A stretch of DNA of 64,000 nt from Litorilinea aerophila (GTDB lineage: Bacteria > Chloroflexota > Anaerolineae > Caldilineales > Caldilineaceae). The notes under the pieces were generated by a model. It had not been told where the DNA came from. It searched no databases and saw only the letters and a list, made by a program, of their open reading frames with translations. The stretch spans positions 1 through 64,000 of the forward strand of contig NZ_VIGC02000028.1 of assembly GCF_006569185.2 (NCBI RefSeq), read 5' to 3'. Shown in pieces: positions 28,485 to 37,781 of this stretch (positions are counted from its first letter, which is position 1; each line of letters begins with the position of its first letter). Made by a program: the position numbers and the translations under genes.

Positions 28485-28943
28485 TCAGTCGGTGTGGATC
28501 TGGCGTGGCCAGTCCGGCAGCGTGCGCTCCAGGCGTTGCCACACGGTCTGCTCCACGGTTTGCGGGTAGGGGATCTGATAGCGGTCCACCAGTTGGGGCG
28601 CGTACCAGCGGTAGATGACCACCAGGGCAACGGCGTGGCCGATCCAGCTTTCCGCGTTGACCCTGGGCACGAGCAGGGTCTTTTCCAGCGCGGCCCGCTG
28701 GCTGTCGCTCAGGTAGGTGTTGAGGTGGCGGGTTCGTTCTGGCCGGCGGATGCCGTTGAGGGCCAGCATCATCTCCAGGATCAGCGCGCGCAGGGAGGCG
28801 ATACACTCGGCTGCCAGCAGGTGTTCCTCCCGCTGAAGCAGATCGGGCAGCTCGTCCAGCTTCTGCCAGAAGGCTTCCAGCAGCCAGGCCACCCGGGCGG
28901 GCTCCGGACGTTGTAGGGGATCGGGCCAGGATTTACCGGTCAT
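28485..28943 (-). CDS. Small all-helical protein, HEPN/nucleotidyltransferase-tail-like
   Basis: This 152-residue protein is not firmly recognised. It is predicted all-helical, with EEHLLAAECIASLRALILEMMLALNGIRRPERTRHLN followed by a Leu-rich segment. The pattern, with a conserved small-Arg-Pro turn after a long amphipathic helix, resembles the helical tail of small nucleotidyltransferases (HEPN-like), but no nucleotidyltransferase domain is fused or adjacent. The start at 28943 is uncertain; an in-frame ATG lies at 28970 and neither has a good ribosome site. It is the first gene of the unit with the GT4 and VanZ genes. Confidence 0.45.
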   Translation of the reverse strand: MTGKSWPDPLQRPEPARVAWLLEAFWQKLDELPDLLQREEHLLAAECIASLRALILEMMLALNGIRRPERTRHLNTYLSDSQRAALEKTLLVPRVNAESWIGHAVALVVIYRWYAPQLVDRYQIPYPQTVEQTVWQRLERTLPDWPRQIHTD

Positions 28944-29157
28944 GGGCGCATGATAGCCGGGCCAGGCCATTCCCGCAAGTTGCGGACCTGCCTGGGAATG
29001 GGTCCGATGCGCCTCCTGGAAGGCATCCCACGGGCAGGATCGGTCAAAGTCTGTTACAATGACAGGGACCGATTGACAGACGACCCCCTGGATTGAAGCC
29101 GTTAAGCCGTTTCAGGCACGGTCCTCCCGGCCTGACGTGAGGTTTGAGGAAGCGAGC

Positions 29158-32022
29158 ATGCGACAAAACGATCCTTTTGCCGATCTGATCCGCTCCATTG
29201 AAGAAAACCTGCAGGGCGAGGGCGACTGGATCCCGCCCGAGTCGGAGCGCCGCGCGGCGGGTTCCCAGGGCAACCCCCGGCGGATCCTCTGGTTCCTCCT
29301 GCCCTTGCTCCTGTTGATCTTCTTCAACCGGATCGTGGGCTTTTACACCGACTGGTACTGGTATGAGAGCCTGGGCTTTGAGCGGGTCTTTGTGACCCGG
29401 TTCCTGGCTTCCTTCGGGCTCTTTCTGGCCGGGGCCCTCTTCTTCTGGATTTTCCTGGCCTTGAATGTTCTCCTGGCTCGGCGGCTGGCGCCGGCCGGGT
29501 TGGCCAACACCGCGCTGGACCAGATCGCGAACGCACTGGGCATCCGCATCACCTCCATCATCCTGGGCGGCGGCGTCCTGCTGGCCCTGATTCTGGGGGG
29601 CAGCCTCTCCTCTCACTGGGAAGAGCTCCTCCTCTACTTAAACCAGGCGCCGTTCCAGGTCACTGACCCTGTCTTCAACCGGGATGTGGGCTTTTTCATC
29701 TTTACCCTCCCCATCTGGCAGCTGGCCCGCAACTGGCTCATGAGCGTCATCGTCATCACCCTGCTGGCCACAGCCTTTGTGGCTGGCGTGGGCTGGCGAA
29801 CCTGGCGGGTGCGGACGCCCGTACTGGCCCATCTGAGCGTGCTGGGCGCGTTGATCCTGTTGCTGATTGCCTGGCAGTATCGTCTGGATGCCTACCAGCT
29901 GGTCTACAGCACCCGGGGCGCCGTCTTCGGGGCCGGCTACACCGACGTCAAGGCCCAGCTGCCTGCGTACAACATCCTGAGCATCGTCACCCTGGTCACC
30001 GCGGTGCTGCTGGTGGTGACCGTCTACCTGCGCCAGGCGTGGCGGGCCATCGTGGCCGTGCTGGTCATCTGGGTGGCCGTGGCCATTCTGGCCGGCAATT
30101 TCTATCCCGGCCTGGTGCAGCGTTTCCAGGTGAGCCCCAACGAGCTGAACCTGGAGCGCCCCTACATCGAGAACAACATCCAGTTCACCCGACTGGCCTA
30201 TGACCTGGATCGCATCGAGGTTCGCTCCTACGACGCCTCCAACCAGCTCACGGCCGAATCCCTCCTGGCCGAGCCCCAGACCGTGCGCAACATCCGCCTC
30301 TGGGATTACCGGCCCCTGCTCCAGACCTACAACCAGATCCAGGCCCTGCGTCAGTACTACGAGTTCAACGACATCGACATCGACCGCTACACCATCGAGG
30401 GCGAGCGGCGCCAGGTGATGCTGGCTGCCCGGGAGTTGGTGCCGGAACGGCTGAACCAGAACGCCCAGACCTGGGTGAACCGCAAGCTGGTCTATACCCA
30501 CGGCTATGGCGTGGCCGCCTCGCCGGTGGCCCAGGTCACCCGGGATGGTCTGCCCGAGTTTCTGCTCAAGGACCTGCCGCCCCAGGGGGCCATTCCCATC
30601 ACCCAGCCCCAGATCTACTTCGGCGAGCTCACCAACGACTACGTCATTGTCCGCACAACCGAGCCCGAGTTTGACTTCCCCCGGGAAGGCGAGAACGTCA
30701 CCACCCGCTTCACGGCAGACACGGGCATCGCCATGACCTTCTGGAAGCGCCTGCTCTTTGCCGTGCGTTTCGCCGATATCAACATCCTCCTCAACCAGGA
30801 CATCCAGCCCGACAGCCAGCTCCTGTGGCGGCGCAACATCCTGGAGCGCATCCAGGAGGTGGCGCCCTTCCTGCGCTACGACCAGGACCCGTACATCGTC
30901 ATCGGCGAAGATGGCCGCCTCTACTGGATGTTGGACGCGTATACGGTCAGCGATCGCTTCCCATACAGCGAGCCCTTTGGCTCCATCAACTACATCCGCA
31001 ACCCGGTCAAGGTGGTGACCAACGCCTACGACGGCACCATGGCCTTCTACGTCATGGACGAGAACGAGCCCATCACCGCGGCCTACCGGCAGATCTTCCC
31101 GGACCTCTTCCGGCCTCTCAGCGCCATACCCGCCGGCCTCCAGGCCCACATCCGCTATCCGGTGGGCCTCTTCTCGGTGCAGGCAGAGATGTATCGCACC
31201 TACCACATGACCGACGTCAACCAGTTCTACAACAAGGAGGACGTCTGGGCCTGGCCCGAGGAGATCTTCGCCGATCAGCCCCAGCGCATCGAGCCCTACT
31301 ACGTGCTCATGCAGCTGCCGGGCAGCAACGACCTGGACTTTGTCCTGATCCTGCCCTTTACCCCGGCCAATCGGGAAAACATGATCGCGTGGATGGCCGT
31401 CCAGAACGACCCGGGCAAGTACGGTCAGCAGCTGGTCTATGAATTCGGCAAGGATACCCTCTTCTACGGGCCCAAGCAGATCGAAGCCCGCATCGATCAG
31501 GACCCTGTCATCAGCGCCCAGCTCAGCCTCTGGAACCAGCAGGGCAGCGACGTGATCCGGGGGAACCTGCTGGTCATCCCCATCAACAACAGCCTGCTCT
31601 ACGTGGAGCCCCTCTACCTGCAGGCGGCCAACGGCAAGATCCCCGAGCTGAAGCGGGTCATCCTGGCCACGGCCGACCGGGTGGTGATGGCCGAAAATCT
31701 GGGGTTGGCCCTGGTGGAGCTCTTCGGGCGGGATGTGCTGGCGGACAGCGCCGTGGCCGAACTGGCAGCCAGTACCGGCTCGCCCCTCCCGGGTGAAAGT
31801 AGCGGCGCAGTGGATGGCGGGAGCCCGGCTGCTGGGTCCACCGGCTCCGTGGCCGAGTTGATCCGCCAGGCCAACGAGCATTTCCAGCGGGCCCAGGACT
31901 ATCTGCGGGACGGCAACTGGGCTGGCTACGGTGCTGAAATGGATGCCCTGCAGGCGGTTCTGGAGCAGCTGGCTGCCCTGACGGGCGTCAACCCCGCCGA
32001 GCCTGCCGCCACAACGCCGTAG
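29158..32022 (+). CDS. UPF0182 family membrane protein
   Basis: The 954-residue protein matches the UPF0182 (COG1615) family of large membrane proteins seen in Actinobacteria, Cyanobacteria and Chloroflexi. It has about seven membrane helices in the first 330 residues (FYTDWYWYESLGFERVFVTR is a family hallmark after the first helix) and a large extracytoplasmic part with RPYIENNIQFTRLAYDLD, YFGELTNDYVIV, NYIRNPVKVVTNAYDGTM and YPVGLFSVQAEMYRTYHM. Its function is unknown. A Gly/Ser-rich linker near 880-905 leads to a C-terminal helical hairpin with FQRAQDYLRDGNWAGYGAEMDAL. The ATG at 29158 has GAGGAAGCGAG upstream. Confidence 0.92.
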   Translation: MRQNDPFADLIRSIEENLQGEGDWIPPESERRAAGSQGNPRRILWFLLPLLLLIFFNRIVGFYTDWYWYESLGFERVFVTRFLASFGLFLAGALFFWIFLALNVLLARRLAPAGLANTALDQIANALGIRITSIILGGGVLLALILGGSLSSHWEELLLYLNQAPFQVTDPVFNRDVGFFIFTLPIWQLARNWLMSVIVITLLATAFVAGVGWRTWRVRTPVLAHLSVLGALILLLIAWQYRLDAYQLVYSTRGAVFGAGYTDVKAQLPAYNILSIVTLVTAVLLVVTVYLRQAWRAIVAVLVIWVAVAILAGNFYPGLVQRFQVSPNELNLERPYIENNIQFTRLAYDLDRIEVRSYDASNQLTAESLLAEPQTVRNIRLWDYRPLLQTYNQIQALRQYYEFNDIDIDRYTIEGERRQVMLAARELVPERLNQNAQTWVNRKLVYTHGYGVAASPVAQVTRDGLPEFLLKDLPPQGAIPITQPQIYFGELTNDYVIVRTTEPEFDFPREGENVTTRFTADTGIAMTFWKRLLFAVRFADINILLNQDIQPDSQLLWRRNILERIQEVAPFLRYDQDPYIVIGEDGRLYWMLDAYTVSDRFPYSEPFGSINYIRNPVKVVTNAYDGTMAFYVMDENEPITAAYRQIFPDLFRPLSAIPAGLQAHIRYPVGLFSVQAEMYRTYHMTDVNQFYNKEDVWAWPEEIFADQPQRIEPYYVLMQLPGSNDLDFVLILPFTPANRENMIAWMAVQNDPGKYGQQLVYEFGKDTLFYGPKQIEARIDQDPVISAQLSLWNQQGSDVIRGNLLVIPINNSLLYVEPLYLQAANGKIPELKRVILATADRVVMAENLGLALVELFGRDVLADSAVAELAASTGSPLPGESSGAVDGGSPAAGSTGSVAELIRQANEHFQRAQDYLRDGNWAGYGAEMDALQAVLEQLAALTGVNPAEPAATTP

Positions 32023-32161
32023 GACAGCGCCAGCATCTCTGTCCAGCGATCTGGGTCCGGCCCCATGGGGCGGCTGGGAGCCGCTACAGCAAACCGGCAC
32101 CCTTTCGCGATTGGCGACAGCGGGGGGCACAGAGGCCCGCCCCTACGGAAACGGGCACCAG

Positions 32162-32201
32162 GTCGTAGGCGGGGCGAATCATGATTCGCCCCGCCTACGA
32201 C
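32162..32201. repeat. 40 bp perfect palindrome
   Basis: GTCGTAGGCGGGGCGAATCA (32162-32181) is followed directly by its exact reverse complement with no spacer. It can form a 20 bp cruciform or RNA stem. It lies 140 bases after the UPF0182 stop codon and has no T-run. Confidence 0.8.
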
Positions 32202-32271
32202 TACATGCTGCGCAGCCGTCGTCATCCTTTCATCCGCCTGGGTTCTGTGGATCGGATCTGCAAAGATAGTG

Positions 32272-32341
32272 GCAGGAGAGAATCACCCGAATCCGCGTTC
32301 ATCTGCGTGGGGCAGCGTCCTCATTTGACCCTTTTGCAGCA
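32272..32341 (-). repeat. Family B dispersed element, partial copy
   Basis: On the minus strand this reads CTGCAAAAGGGTCAAATGAG, then ACGCTG-CCCACGCAGATGAACG and CGGATTCGGGTGATTCTCTC, matching the first two thirds of the 112 bp elements at 38761-38872 and 44270-44381. The distal part with the second terminal repeat is missing. Confidence 0.7.
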
Positions 32342-32424
32342 GAACCTGGAGATGGAACGGGGAAAGGGGCGGGGCCTGGGGGAGGAGGGAAGTCCCGACT
32401 GCAGCCGCCGGCGGAATCGCCGGC

Positions 32425-33021
<597 letters not shown>

Positions 33022-33051
33022 GGGGTCCATTCCTGCCAAGGGGAAAATCAA

Positions 33052-33079
33052 CAGGGCAGAGACGCCAGCCTCTGCCCTG
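33052..33079 (-). terminator. Terminator of the rplU-rpmA-rpmE operon
   Basis: CAGGGCAGAG and CTCTGCCCTG form a 10 bp perfect stem around an 8-base loop. On the minus strand it follows the rpmE stop codon by 36 bases and is followed by TTGATTTT. It lies just upstream of tdk. Confidence 0.65.
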
Positions 33080-33114
33080 AATTTCTCACTTTCTTGCCGA
33101 TCTCGCTGCAGCCG

Positions 33115-33456
33115 TTAGCTGTCCAGGTCGTATTTGGCCAGGACCTCGGCAGCGGCCGCCTCGGGATCGTCGCCCCGGGCGCGTGCTTTGCGGGCCGCTT
33201 CTTCGGCTTCCCGGCGGGCACGGGCCTGCAGCTCCCGGCGGGCGGCGTCGCTCTGCCGGCGCTCCAGGCGCTTCATGAAACGTTCCACCTGGCCGGCCGT
33301 GTCCACGATGCGCTGCTCACCCGTGTAGAAAGGGTGGCAGGTGCTGCAGACGTCGGTGCGGATCTCCGGGACCGTGCTGCCGGTGATCCAGGTGGCGCCA
33401 CAGGAACAGATCACCCGGGCGTTGGGATAGTAGGTGGGGTGAATATCCGGCTTCAT
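33115..33456 (-). CDS. rpmE: 50S ribosomal protein L31
   Basis: The 113-residue protein starts [20 protein letters not shown] and has the zinc-binding Cys17, Cys19, Cys37 and Cys40 ([10 protein letters not shown]), so it is the zinc form of L31. The core ends near residue 68; a further 45 residues rich in Arg, Ala and Glu ([19 protein letters not shown]) form a charged, probably helical tail that is longer than in the usual 66-90 residue protein. AAGG lies upstream of the ATG at 33456. It starts one base after rpmA and is the last gene of the operon. Confidence 0.95.
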   Translation of the reverse strand: MKPDIHPTYYPNARVICSCGATWITGSTVPEIRTDVCSTCHPFYTGEQRIVDTAGQVERFMKRLERRQSDAARRELQARARREAEEAARKARARGDDPEAAAAEVLAKYDLDS

Positions 33457-33457
33457 T

Positions 33458-33721
33458 TTACTGTACCTTCTCTGGATAGACGCTGACTCGCTTCCGCTTC
33501 CCTCGAGCCCACTCGAAGGCCACGTAGCCATCGATCGTCGCGAACAGGGTGTCATCCTTGCCCTTGCCGACGTTCACACCAGGATGGAACTTGGTGCCCC
33601 GCTGGCGCACAAGAATGTTGCCAGCCCGGACGAACTGGCCGCCGAAGCGCTTCACGCCCAGACGCTGTGCATTCGAATCACGGTTGTTGCGGCTGGAACC
33701 ACTACCTTTTTTGTGTGCCAT
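33458..33721 (-). CDS. rpmA: 50S ribosomal protein L27
   Basis: The 87-residue protein begins [20 protein letters not shown] and continues [29 protein letters not shown], the classic L27 sequence whose N-terminal tail reaches the peptidyl transferase centre. The N-terminus needs no proteolytic trimming, unlike that of some Firmicutes. AAGGAG lies upstream of the ATG. It sits between rplU and rpmE. Confidence 0.97.
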   Translation of the reverse strand: MAHKKGSGSSRNNRDSNAQRLGVKRFGGQFVRAGNILVRQRGTKFHPGVNVGKGKDDTLFATIDGYVAFEWARGKRKRVSVYPEKVQ

Positions 33722-33774
33722 TGCTCTTTGCTCCTTACTCTCCGCTCACGCACCCCACAGACTCTGGGATCCCG

Positions 33775-34086
33775 TCACGCGTCGATGGACTCAATCTGGA
33801 GGCGGGTCAAATATTGACGATGGCCGCGGCGTACCCGAATGCGCTTCTTGGGGCGGTAGCGGAAGACCAGGATCTTCTTGCCCCGATATTGGCCCGTGAT
33901 GCGCGCCGTGACGCTGGCCCCTTCTACCTTGGGCTGCCCCACCTTGAGCTCACCGTCATTGGCGACCAACAAGACATCGTCCAGCTGGATCTGGTCACCC
34001 ACCTCTCCATCCAGCTTTTCCACTTCGAGGATGTCGCCGACGGCCACCCGATATTGTTTGCCGCCGGTGCGAATGACTGCGTACAT
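33775..34086 (-). CDS. rplU: 50S ribosomal protein L21
   Basis: The 103-residue protein starts MYAVIRTGGKQYRVAVGDIL and ends with the RRGHRQYLTRLQIESI tail, the complete L21 sequence. L21 binds 23S rRNA together with L20. AAAGGA lies upstream of the ATG at 34086. It is the first gene of rplU-rpmA-rpmE and has a leader of about 200 bases from the promoter at 34297-34326, long enough for autogenous control. Confidence 0.97.
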   Translation of the reverse strand: MYAVIRTGGKQYRVAVGDILEVEKLDGEVGDQIQLDDVLLVANDGELKVGQPKVEGASVTARITGQYRGKKILVFRYRPKKRIRVRRGHRQYLTRLQIESIDA

Positions 34087-34296
34087 GCCGTTTTTCCTTT
34101 CTAGCCGCGTTCAGGCGGGTCTCGTATGAATCCTGAAGCTTCGTCAGCGGCTTTGCGCCCGCAACGGCCGGGCACAATTCCTGAAAAGTTTGATCTTTTT
34201 CGGCGCTGTTTTTGGACGCCAGGCGAATATCAAAGCGAGCCGGCTGCAGCCCACCAGGGTGCACCTGCCCGATATCAGAATCGCCCACAAAGGCCG

Positions 34297-34326
34297 ATTA
34301 TACCCCACTTCAATCCACCCGGTCAA
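34297..34326 (-). promoter_or_regulatory. Promoter of rplU-rpmA-rpmE
   Basis: On the minus strand TTGACC (34326-34321) and a consensus TATAAT (34302-34297) are separated by 18 bases. Transcription should start near 34290, leaving about 200 bases of untranslated leader. Confidence 0.8.
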
Positions 34327-34404
34327 AATCCAGAAGCCCCCTGACGTCATGCCATTGCCGCGGGCGTTTGGGCGTATCCCAAGTGTCTGATGTTTGGGAG
34401 GATA

Positions 34405-34426
34405 ACCTACCTGTCGATAGGTAGGT
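34405..34426 (+). promoter_or_regulatory. TetR-family operator
   Basis: ACCTACCTGTC and GATAGGTAGGT form a 22 bp inverted repeat with one mismatched pair near the centre. It resembles known operators of TetR-family repressors that contain repeats of CCTACC/GGTAGG. TAGAAT at 34433-34438 is a likely -10 element just downstream, so a repressor bound here would block polymerase. The gene for a TetR regulator follows at 34541. Confidence 0.75.
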
Positions 34427-34540
34427 TTGTGTTAGAATGCAGGAACAGGTTCCGGGTTCATGCGTGAAACCTGTGGTTTCTGCAGTGAACTTCGGCACGA
34501 ATCTGCAACGAGAGAGGCCGCGAACGGATAGGAGTGTCTG

Positions 34541-35155
34541 GTGGAGATTGAAAGCAGCGAGTCCCGTCAGCGGGTCTTGGATGCAGCCGAAAGGCTGTTT
34601 ATGGAACATGGCTACGGCGCCGTGACCCTGCGGGACATTGCCCAGAGCCTGGGGATCCGCCAGGCTTCCCTGTACTATCACTTTCCCGAGGGCAAGGAGC
34701 AGCTCTACGTGGCCGTGGTGGAGCGCCTCATGGCCCGCCATCAGGCCGGGTTGGAGGAGGTCATCCAGCAGGCCGGGCCGGACCTGGCCGCACAACTGGA
34801 GGCTGTGACCCACTGGTTTGGAGGGCAGCCCCCCATCCACTTCCTGGGCATGATGCACGCGGACCTGCCGGCCCTTTCCCCGGAAGCCCGGGCCCTTGTG
34901 GCCCGGCTGGCCTACCAGGCCCTGTTCATGCCCCTACGCACGGCCTTCACCGCGGCCCAGGAGCGGGGAGAAGCCCGTCCCATCGATCCAGATTTGCTGG
35001 CCGGCCTCTTTGTCTCCATGCTGGATGGGATCACCTTCAGCCTCAGCCAACAGCAGCGCCTTTCGCGCCAGGCCATGTTCGAAGCCATGCTTTCCCTCTT
35101 TTTGGATGGCCTGCGTTCTCGTCCCCGATTCACATCACAGGATGAAAATCGTTGA
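34541..35155 (+). CDS. TetR/AcrR family transcriptional regulator
   Basis: The 204-residue protein has the N-terminal helix-turn-helix SESRQRVLDAAERLFMEHGYGAVTLRDIAQSLGIRQASLYYHF (helices about 8-24, 29-36, 40-47) and an all-helical ligand domain with GITFSLSQQQRLSRQ. It should repress its own promoter and the exporter genes behind it and respond to a small toxic molecule. The GTG at 34541 is taken as the start because GGAG lies nine bases upstream. The exporter adaptor gene starts at once after its stop, so the four genes appear to form one operon. Confidence 0.88.
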   Translation: MEIESSESRQRVLDAAERLFMEHGYGAVTLRDIAQSLGIRQASLYYHFPEGKEQLYVAVVERLMARHQAGLEEVIQQAGPDLAAQLEAVTHWFGGQPPIHFLGMMHADLPALSPEARALVARLAYQALFMPLRTAFTAAQERGEARPIDPDLLAGLFVSMLDGITFSLSQQQRLSRQAMFEAMLSLFLDGLRSRPRFTSQDENR

Positions 35156-35157
35156 AG

Positions 35158-36495
35158 ATGAAAGCCAAAATTTTTCGCAAGCCCTTATTCTTTTCTGCCC
35201 TGTTGTTCTTGGTCGTACTGGTGTTGACCGTGGTTGGCCTGCAGGTTTGGGCCGGCCCTACAGCGCAAGATGAGCGGGTCAATGTGGAGTCGGCCGATCC
35301 CAATGCCCCGCCGTCCCCGGAGCTGGCCGCCATCACCGTGGACGCCCGGGTCGTGCCTGTACGGCAGGCCACCCTGAGCTTCCAGGCGGCCGGCATGGTG
35401 GCCCAGGTCCTGGTGACAGAGGGCCAGGCAGTGACGGCGGGTCAACGGTTGCTGGCTCTGGATGCGGCGCGGGAGCGCACCGCCGTGAGTCAGGCCGAAG
35501 CCACCCTGCGCCAGGCCCAGGCCCGCTATGACCAGTTGCGCGCCGGCCCCCAGCCTCAGGAGGTGGAACAGATGCGGGCCCAGCTGGCCGCGGCCCAGGC
35601 CCGGCTTGACCGGCTGCGGATGGCTTCGGCGCCCGGGCAGTTGGCCGCGGCAGAAGCCGCCCTGGACGCGGCCCAGGCCAATTTGCAGCAGGTTCTGGAT
35701 GGGCCTTCCCAGCAGACCCTGATCGCCGCCCAGGCAGAGCTGGCCAACGCCGAGGCAGCCCTGCGGCAGGCCCAGGCCGCCTACGACCGGGTCAAGTGGC
35801 GCAACGACGTGGGCGCCCTGCCGGAATCCGCCGCCCTGCAGCAGGCTACCAACAATTACGAGGCCGCCCGAGCGCGATGGTTGGACCTGCAACAGGGCCC
35901 CACCCAGGCTGAGGTGGATGCGGCCGTGGCCCAGGTGCAGCAAGCCCAGGCCCGGGTGGATGAATTGAAGGCCGCCCTTTCGCCAGACCTGGCCGCAGCA
36001 GAGGCCGAGGTGCGCCAGTTCCAGGCCAGCCTGGAACTCCTGGAGGCGGGCCCCACGCCGGAAGAGCTGGCCGTGGCCCAGGCCGAGGTTGCCGCTGCCA
36101 CCGCCGCCCTCCAGCAGGCGCTGGTAGCCCTGGGCCGAACGGAGTTGCGCGCCCCCTTTGACGGCACCGTGGCCCGGCTGGACATTAACCCGGGTGAGCA
36201 GGTCAACGGCGGCGAGCCGGTGCTCCAGCTGGCTGATCTCTCCCGTTGGGAAGTGCGTACTGAAGACCTGACCGAATTTGAAGTGGTGGGTATTCGAGTG
36301 GGGGCGCCGGTCCAGATAACTTTCGACGCCCTGCCCGGTCTGCGCCTTCCCGGCCAGGTGGTCCGGATTCGGCCCATCGGGGCTGATCAGCGGGGCGACA
36401 TCGTCTATACCGCGGTCATCGCCCTGTTGGAGAGCGATGACCGGCTTCTGTGGAATATGACCGCAGTGGTAAACCTGGCGCCGGGCCAGGAATGA
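35158..36495 (+). CDS. HlyD-type periplasmic/membrane adaptor of an ABC exporter
   Basis: The 445-residue protein has an N-terminal membrane helix (about 8-28), a lipoyl-like half (AGMVAQVLVTEGQAVTAGQRLLALD), a long coiled-coil hairpin (about 105-325), the second lipoyl half (LRAPFDGTVARLDINPGEQVNGGEPVLQLAD) and a beta-barrel domain. The coil contains four repeats that each begin with L-x-x-G-P (LRAGPQPQE, VLDGPSQQT, LQQGPTQAE, LEAGPTPEE). It links the permease to the outside. The ATG at 35158 is used; a TTG at 35152 overlaps the TetR stop codon and has better spacing to AGGA, so the start may be six bases earlier. Confidence 0.85.
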   Translation: MKAKIFRKPLFFSALLFLVVLVLTVVGLQVWAGPTAQDERVNVESADPNAPPSPELAAITVDARVVPVRQATLSFQAAGMVAQVLVTEGQAVTAGQRLLALDAARERTAVSQAEATLRQAQARYDQLRAGPQPQEVEQMRAQLAAAQARLDRLRMASAPGQLAAAEAALDAAQANLQQVLDGPSQQTLIAAQAELANAEAALRQAQAAYDRVKWRNDVGALPESAALQQATNNYEAARARWLDLQQGPTQAEVDAAVAQVQQAQARVDELKAALSPDLAAAEAEVRQFQASLELLEAGPTPEELAVAQAEVAAATAALQQALVALGRTELRAPFDGTVARLDINPGEQVNGGEPVLQLADLSRWEVRTEDLTEFEVVGIRVGAPVQITFDALPGLRLPGQVVRIRPIGADQRGDIVYTAVIALLESDDRLLWNMTAVVNLAPGQE

Positions 36496-36524
36496 GCCAT
36501 GGCTATCGGGAGCAGCAATAAAAG

Positions 36525-37694
36525 ATGAAACAAGGACGCGTGGCCTTTCACCTGGCCTTCAAGGAAATCTGGCACAACCGAAATCGCTACCTGCTCATCA
36601 GCCTGGTGGTGGCCCTCATCACCACCCTGGTGCTCTTCATCGCGGCGCTATCCGAAGGATTGGCGCTCGGCAACCGGGAGTACCTGGAAAAGCTGAACGC
36701 CGAGTTGTTGGTCTATCAGGGCAATGTGGACCTCTCCATCGGGGCCAGCCGGCTGGGCCGTTCCAGGCTGAACGCCATCCGCCGGGTGGAGGGCGTGGCC
36801 GACGCGGGGCAGATCTGGACGGCCTCGGCCACTCTGGTGTTGGGGCCCGGCCAGGATCCGGTGGACATTGCCCTCATCGGCGTGGAGCCCGGTAAGCCCG
36901 GGGAGCCTCCGGCCCTTTTGGGGAGACCGCTGGCCCGCAGCCGGGGCAATGAGGTGATCCTGGACCGCAACACAGCCGTGCGTACCGGCCTGACGGTGGG
37001 CGACAAGGTCACCATCCAATCCATTCAGGGCACAGAGGAACAGTTCTATACCCTGGATGTGGTCGGCATCAGCGATGGCCAGAGCTTCCTGTTACAGCCA
37101 TCCGTCTTCCTGCCCTACCTGACCTGGGAAAAGGTGCGCCCCCAAGGCGAAGAAGGAAATGCGGAGGGTGAGTTGGTTTCCAACCTGATTGCCGTCCGCC
37201 TGGAGCATCCCGAAGAGATGGCCGTTGTGGCCAGCCGCCTGACCCAACAGGTGGCTGGCATTCAGGTGGTCGATCGTCGAACCGCCTACGAAGCCACCCC
37301 CGGCTACACGGCCCAGAAAAGCACCCTGGACACCCAGCGCTACTTTACGTTCTTCATTGGCGTGCTGGTGGTGGGCGGCTTTTTCCAGATTCAGACCTTG
37401 CAAAAGGTCGCCCAGATCGGCATGCTCAAGGCCATCGGCGCTACCCCGTGGACCATCGCCCTGGCGGCCCTGGTGCAGATCGTTGCCATCAACGCCCTGG
37501 GGGTATTGTTGGGCAGCGGGGGGTCCCTGGCGCTCTCCCTCAGCTTCCCACCCACCATTCCCATCGTCTTCACGGGGCAGTCGGTGCTCTCTGCTGTCCT
37601 TGCCCTGCTGCTTATTGGCCCGCTGGGCGGATTGATCTCGGTCTGGATGCTGTTGCGGGTGGAGCCGTTGACCGCATTGGGGCTGGCCCAGTGA
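36525..37694 (+). CDS. ABC exporter permease, FtsX/MacB/DevC type
   Basis: The 389-residue protein has one membrane helix near residues 22-42 (LLISLVVALITTLVLFIAALS), a large extracytoplasmic domain (about 45-265, with VEGVADAGQIWTASATLVLGPGQDP) and three membrane helices at the C-terminal end (about 270-385), the layout of type VII ABC permeases. It resembles the DevC/heme-exporter HrtB branch rather than LolC. It should work with the adaptor before it and the ATPase after it to move a substrate or lipid outward. Confidence 0.88.
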   Translation: MKQGRVAFHLAFKEIWHNRNRYLLISLVVALITTLVLFIAALSEGLALGNREYLEKLNAELLVYQGNVDLSIGASRLGRSRLNAIRRVEGVADAGQIWTASATLVLGPGQDPVDIALIGVEPGKPGEPPALLGRPLARSRGNEVILDRNTAVRTGLTVGDKVTIQSIQGTEEQFYTLDVVGISDGQSFLLQPSVFLPYLTWEKVRPQGEEGNAEGELVSNLIAVRLEHPEEMAVVASRLTQQVAGIQVVDRRTAYEATPGYTAQKSTLDTQRYFTFFIGVLVVGGFFQIQTLQKVAQIGMLKAIGATPWTIALAALVQIVAINALGVLLGSGGSLALSLSFPPTIPIVFTGQSVLSAVLALLLIGPLGGLISVWMLLRVEPLTALGLAQ

Positions 37695-37781
37695 GCGGCC
37701 CAGGGGAACGGCGTTTGAGGAGTCCTTCTGGATGCCCGGAAGGATCCTGGAGACTAGAAGGCAGAAGCAGGAGGCGAAAGC

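Larger units (their letters stand above)
32023..32424. other. Repeat-rich gap between UPF0182 and tdk
   Basis: This 402-base convergent gap has no gene. It holds GC-rich sequence shared with the 7.9 kb gap (CAGAGGCCCGCCCCTACGG near 32130), a 40 bp perfect palindrome (32162-32201), dispersed sequence with CGGATCTGCAAAGATAGTG (32253-32271) and a truncated family B repeat (32272-32341). Confidence 0.6.
34087..34540. other. Divergent control region between rplU and the TetR gene
   Basis: This 454-base gap contains the rplU leader (34087-about 34290), the rplU promoter (34297-34326), a palindromic TetR-type operator (34405-34426) and the start region of the tetR gene. The rplU leader may fold, with GGCGGGTC and CCGGC-rich arms, but I could not identify a known leader motif. 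Confidence 0.6.

Noticed and set aside
29638-32130. 830-codon open frame opposite UPF0182
   Set aside because: It is antisense to a conserved protein and has no recognisable domain.
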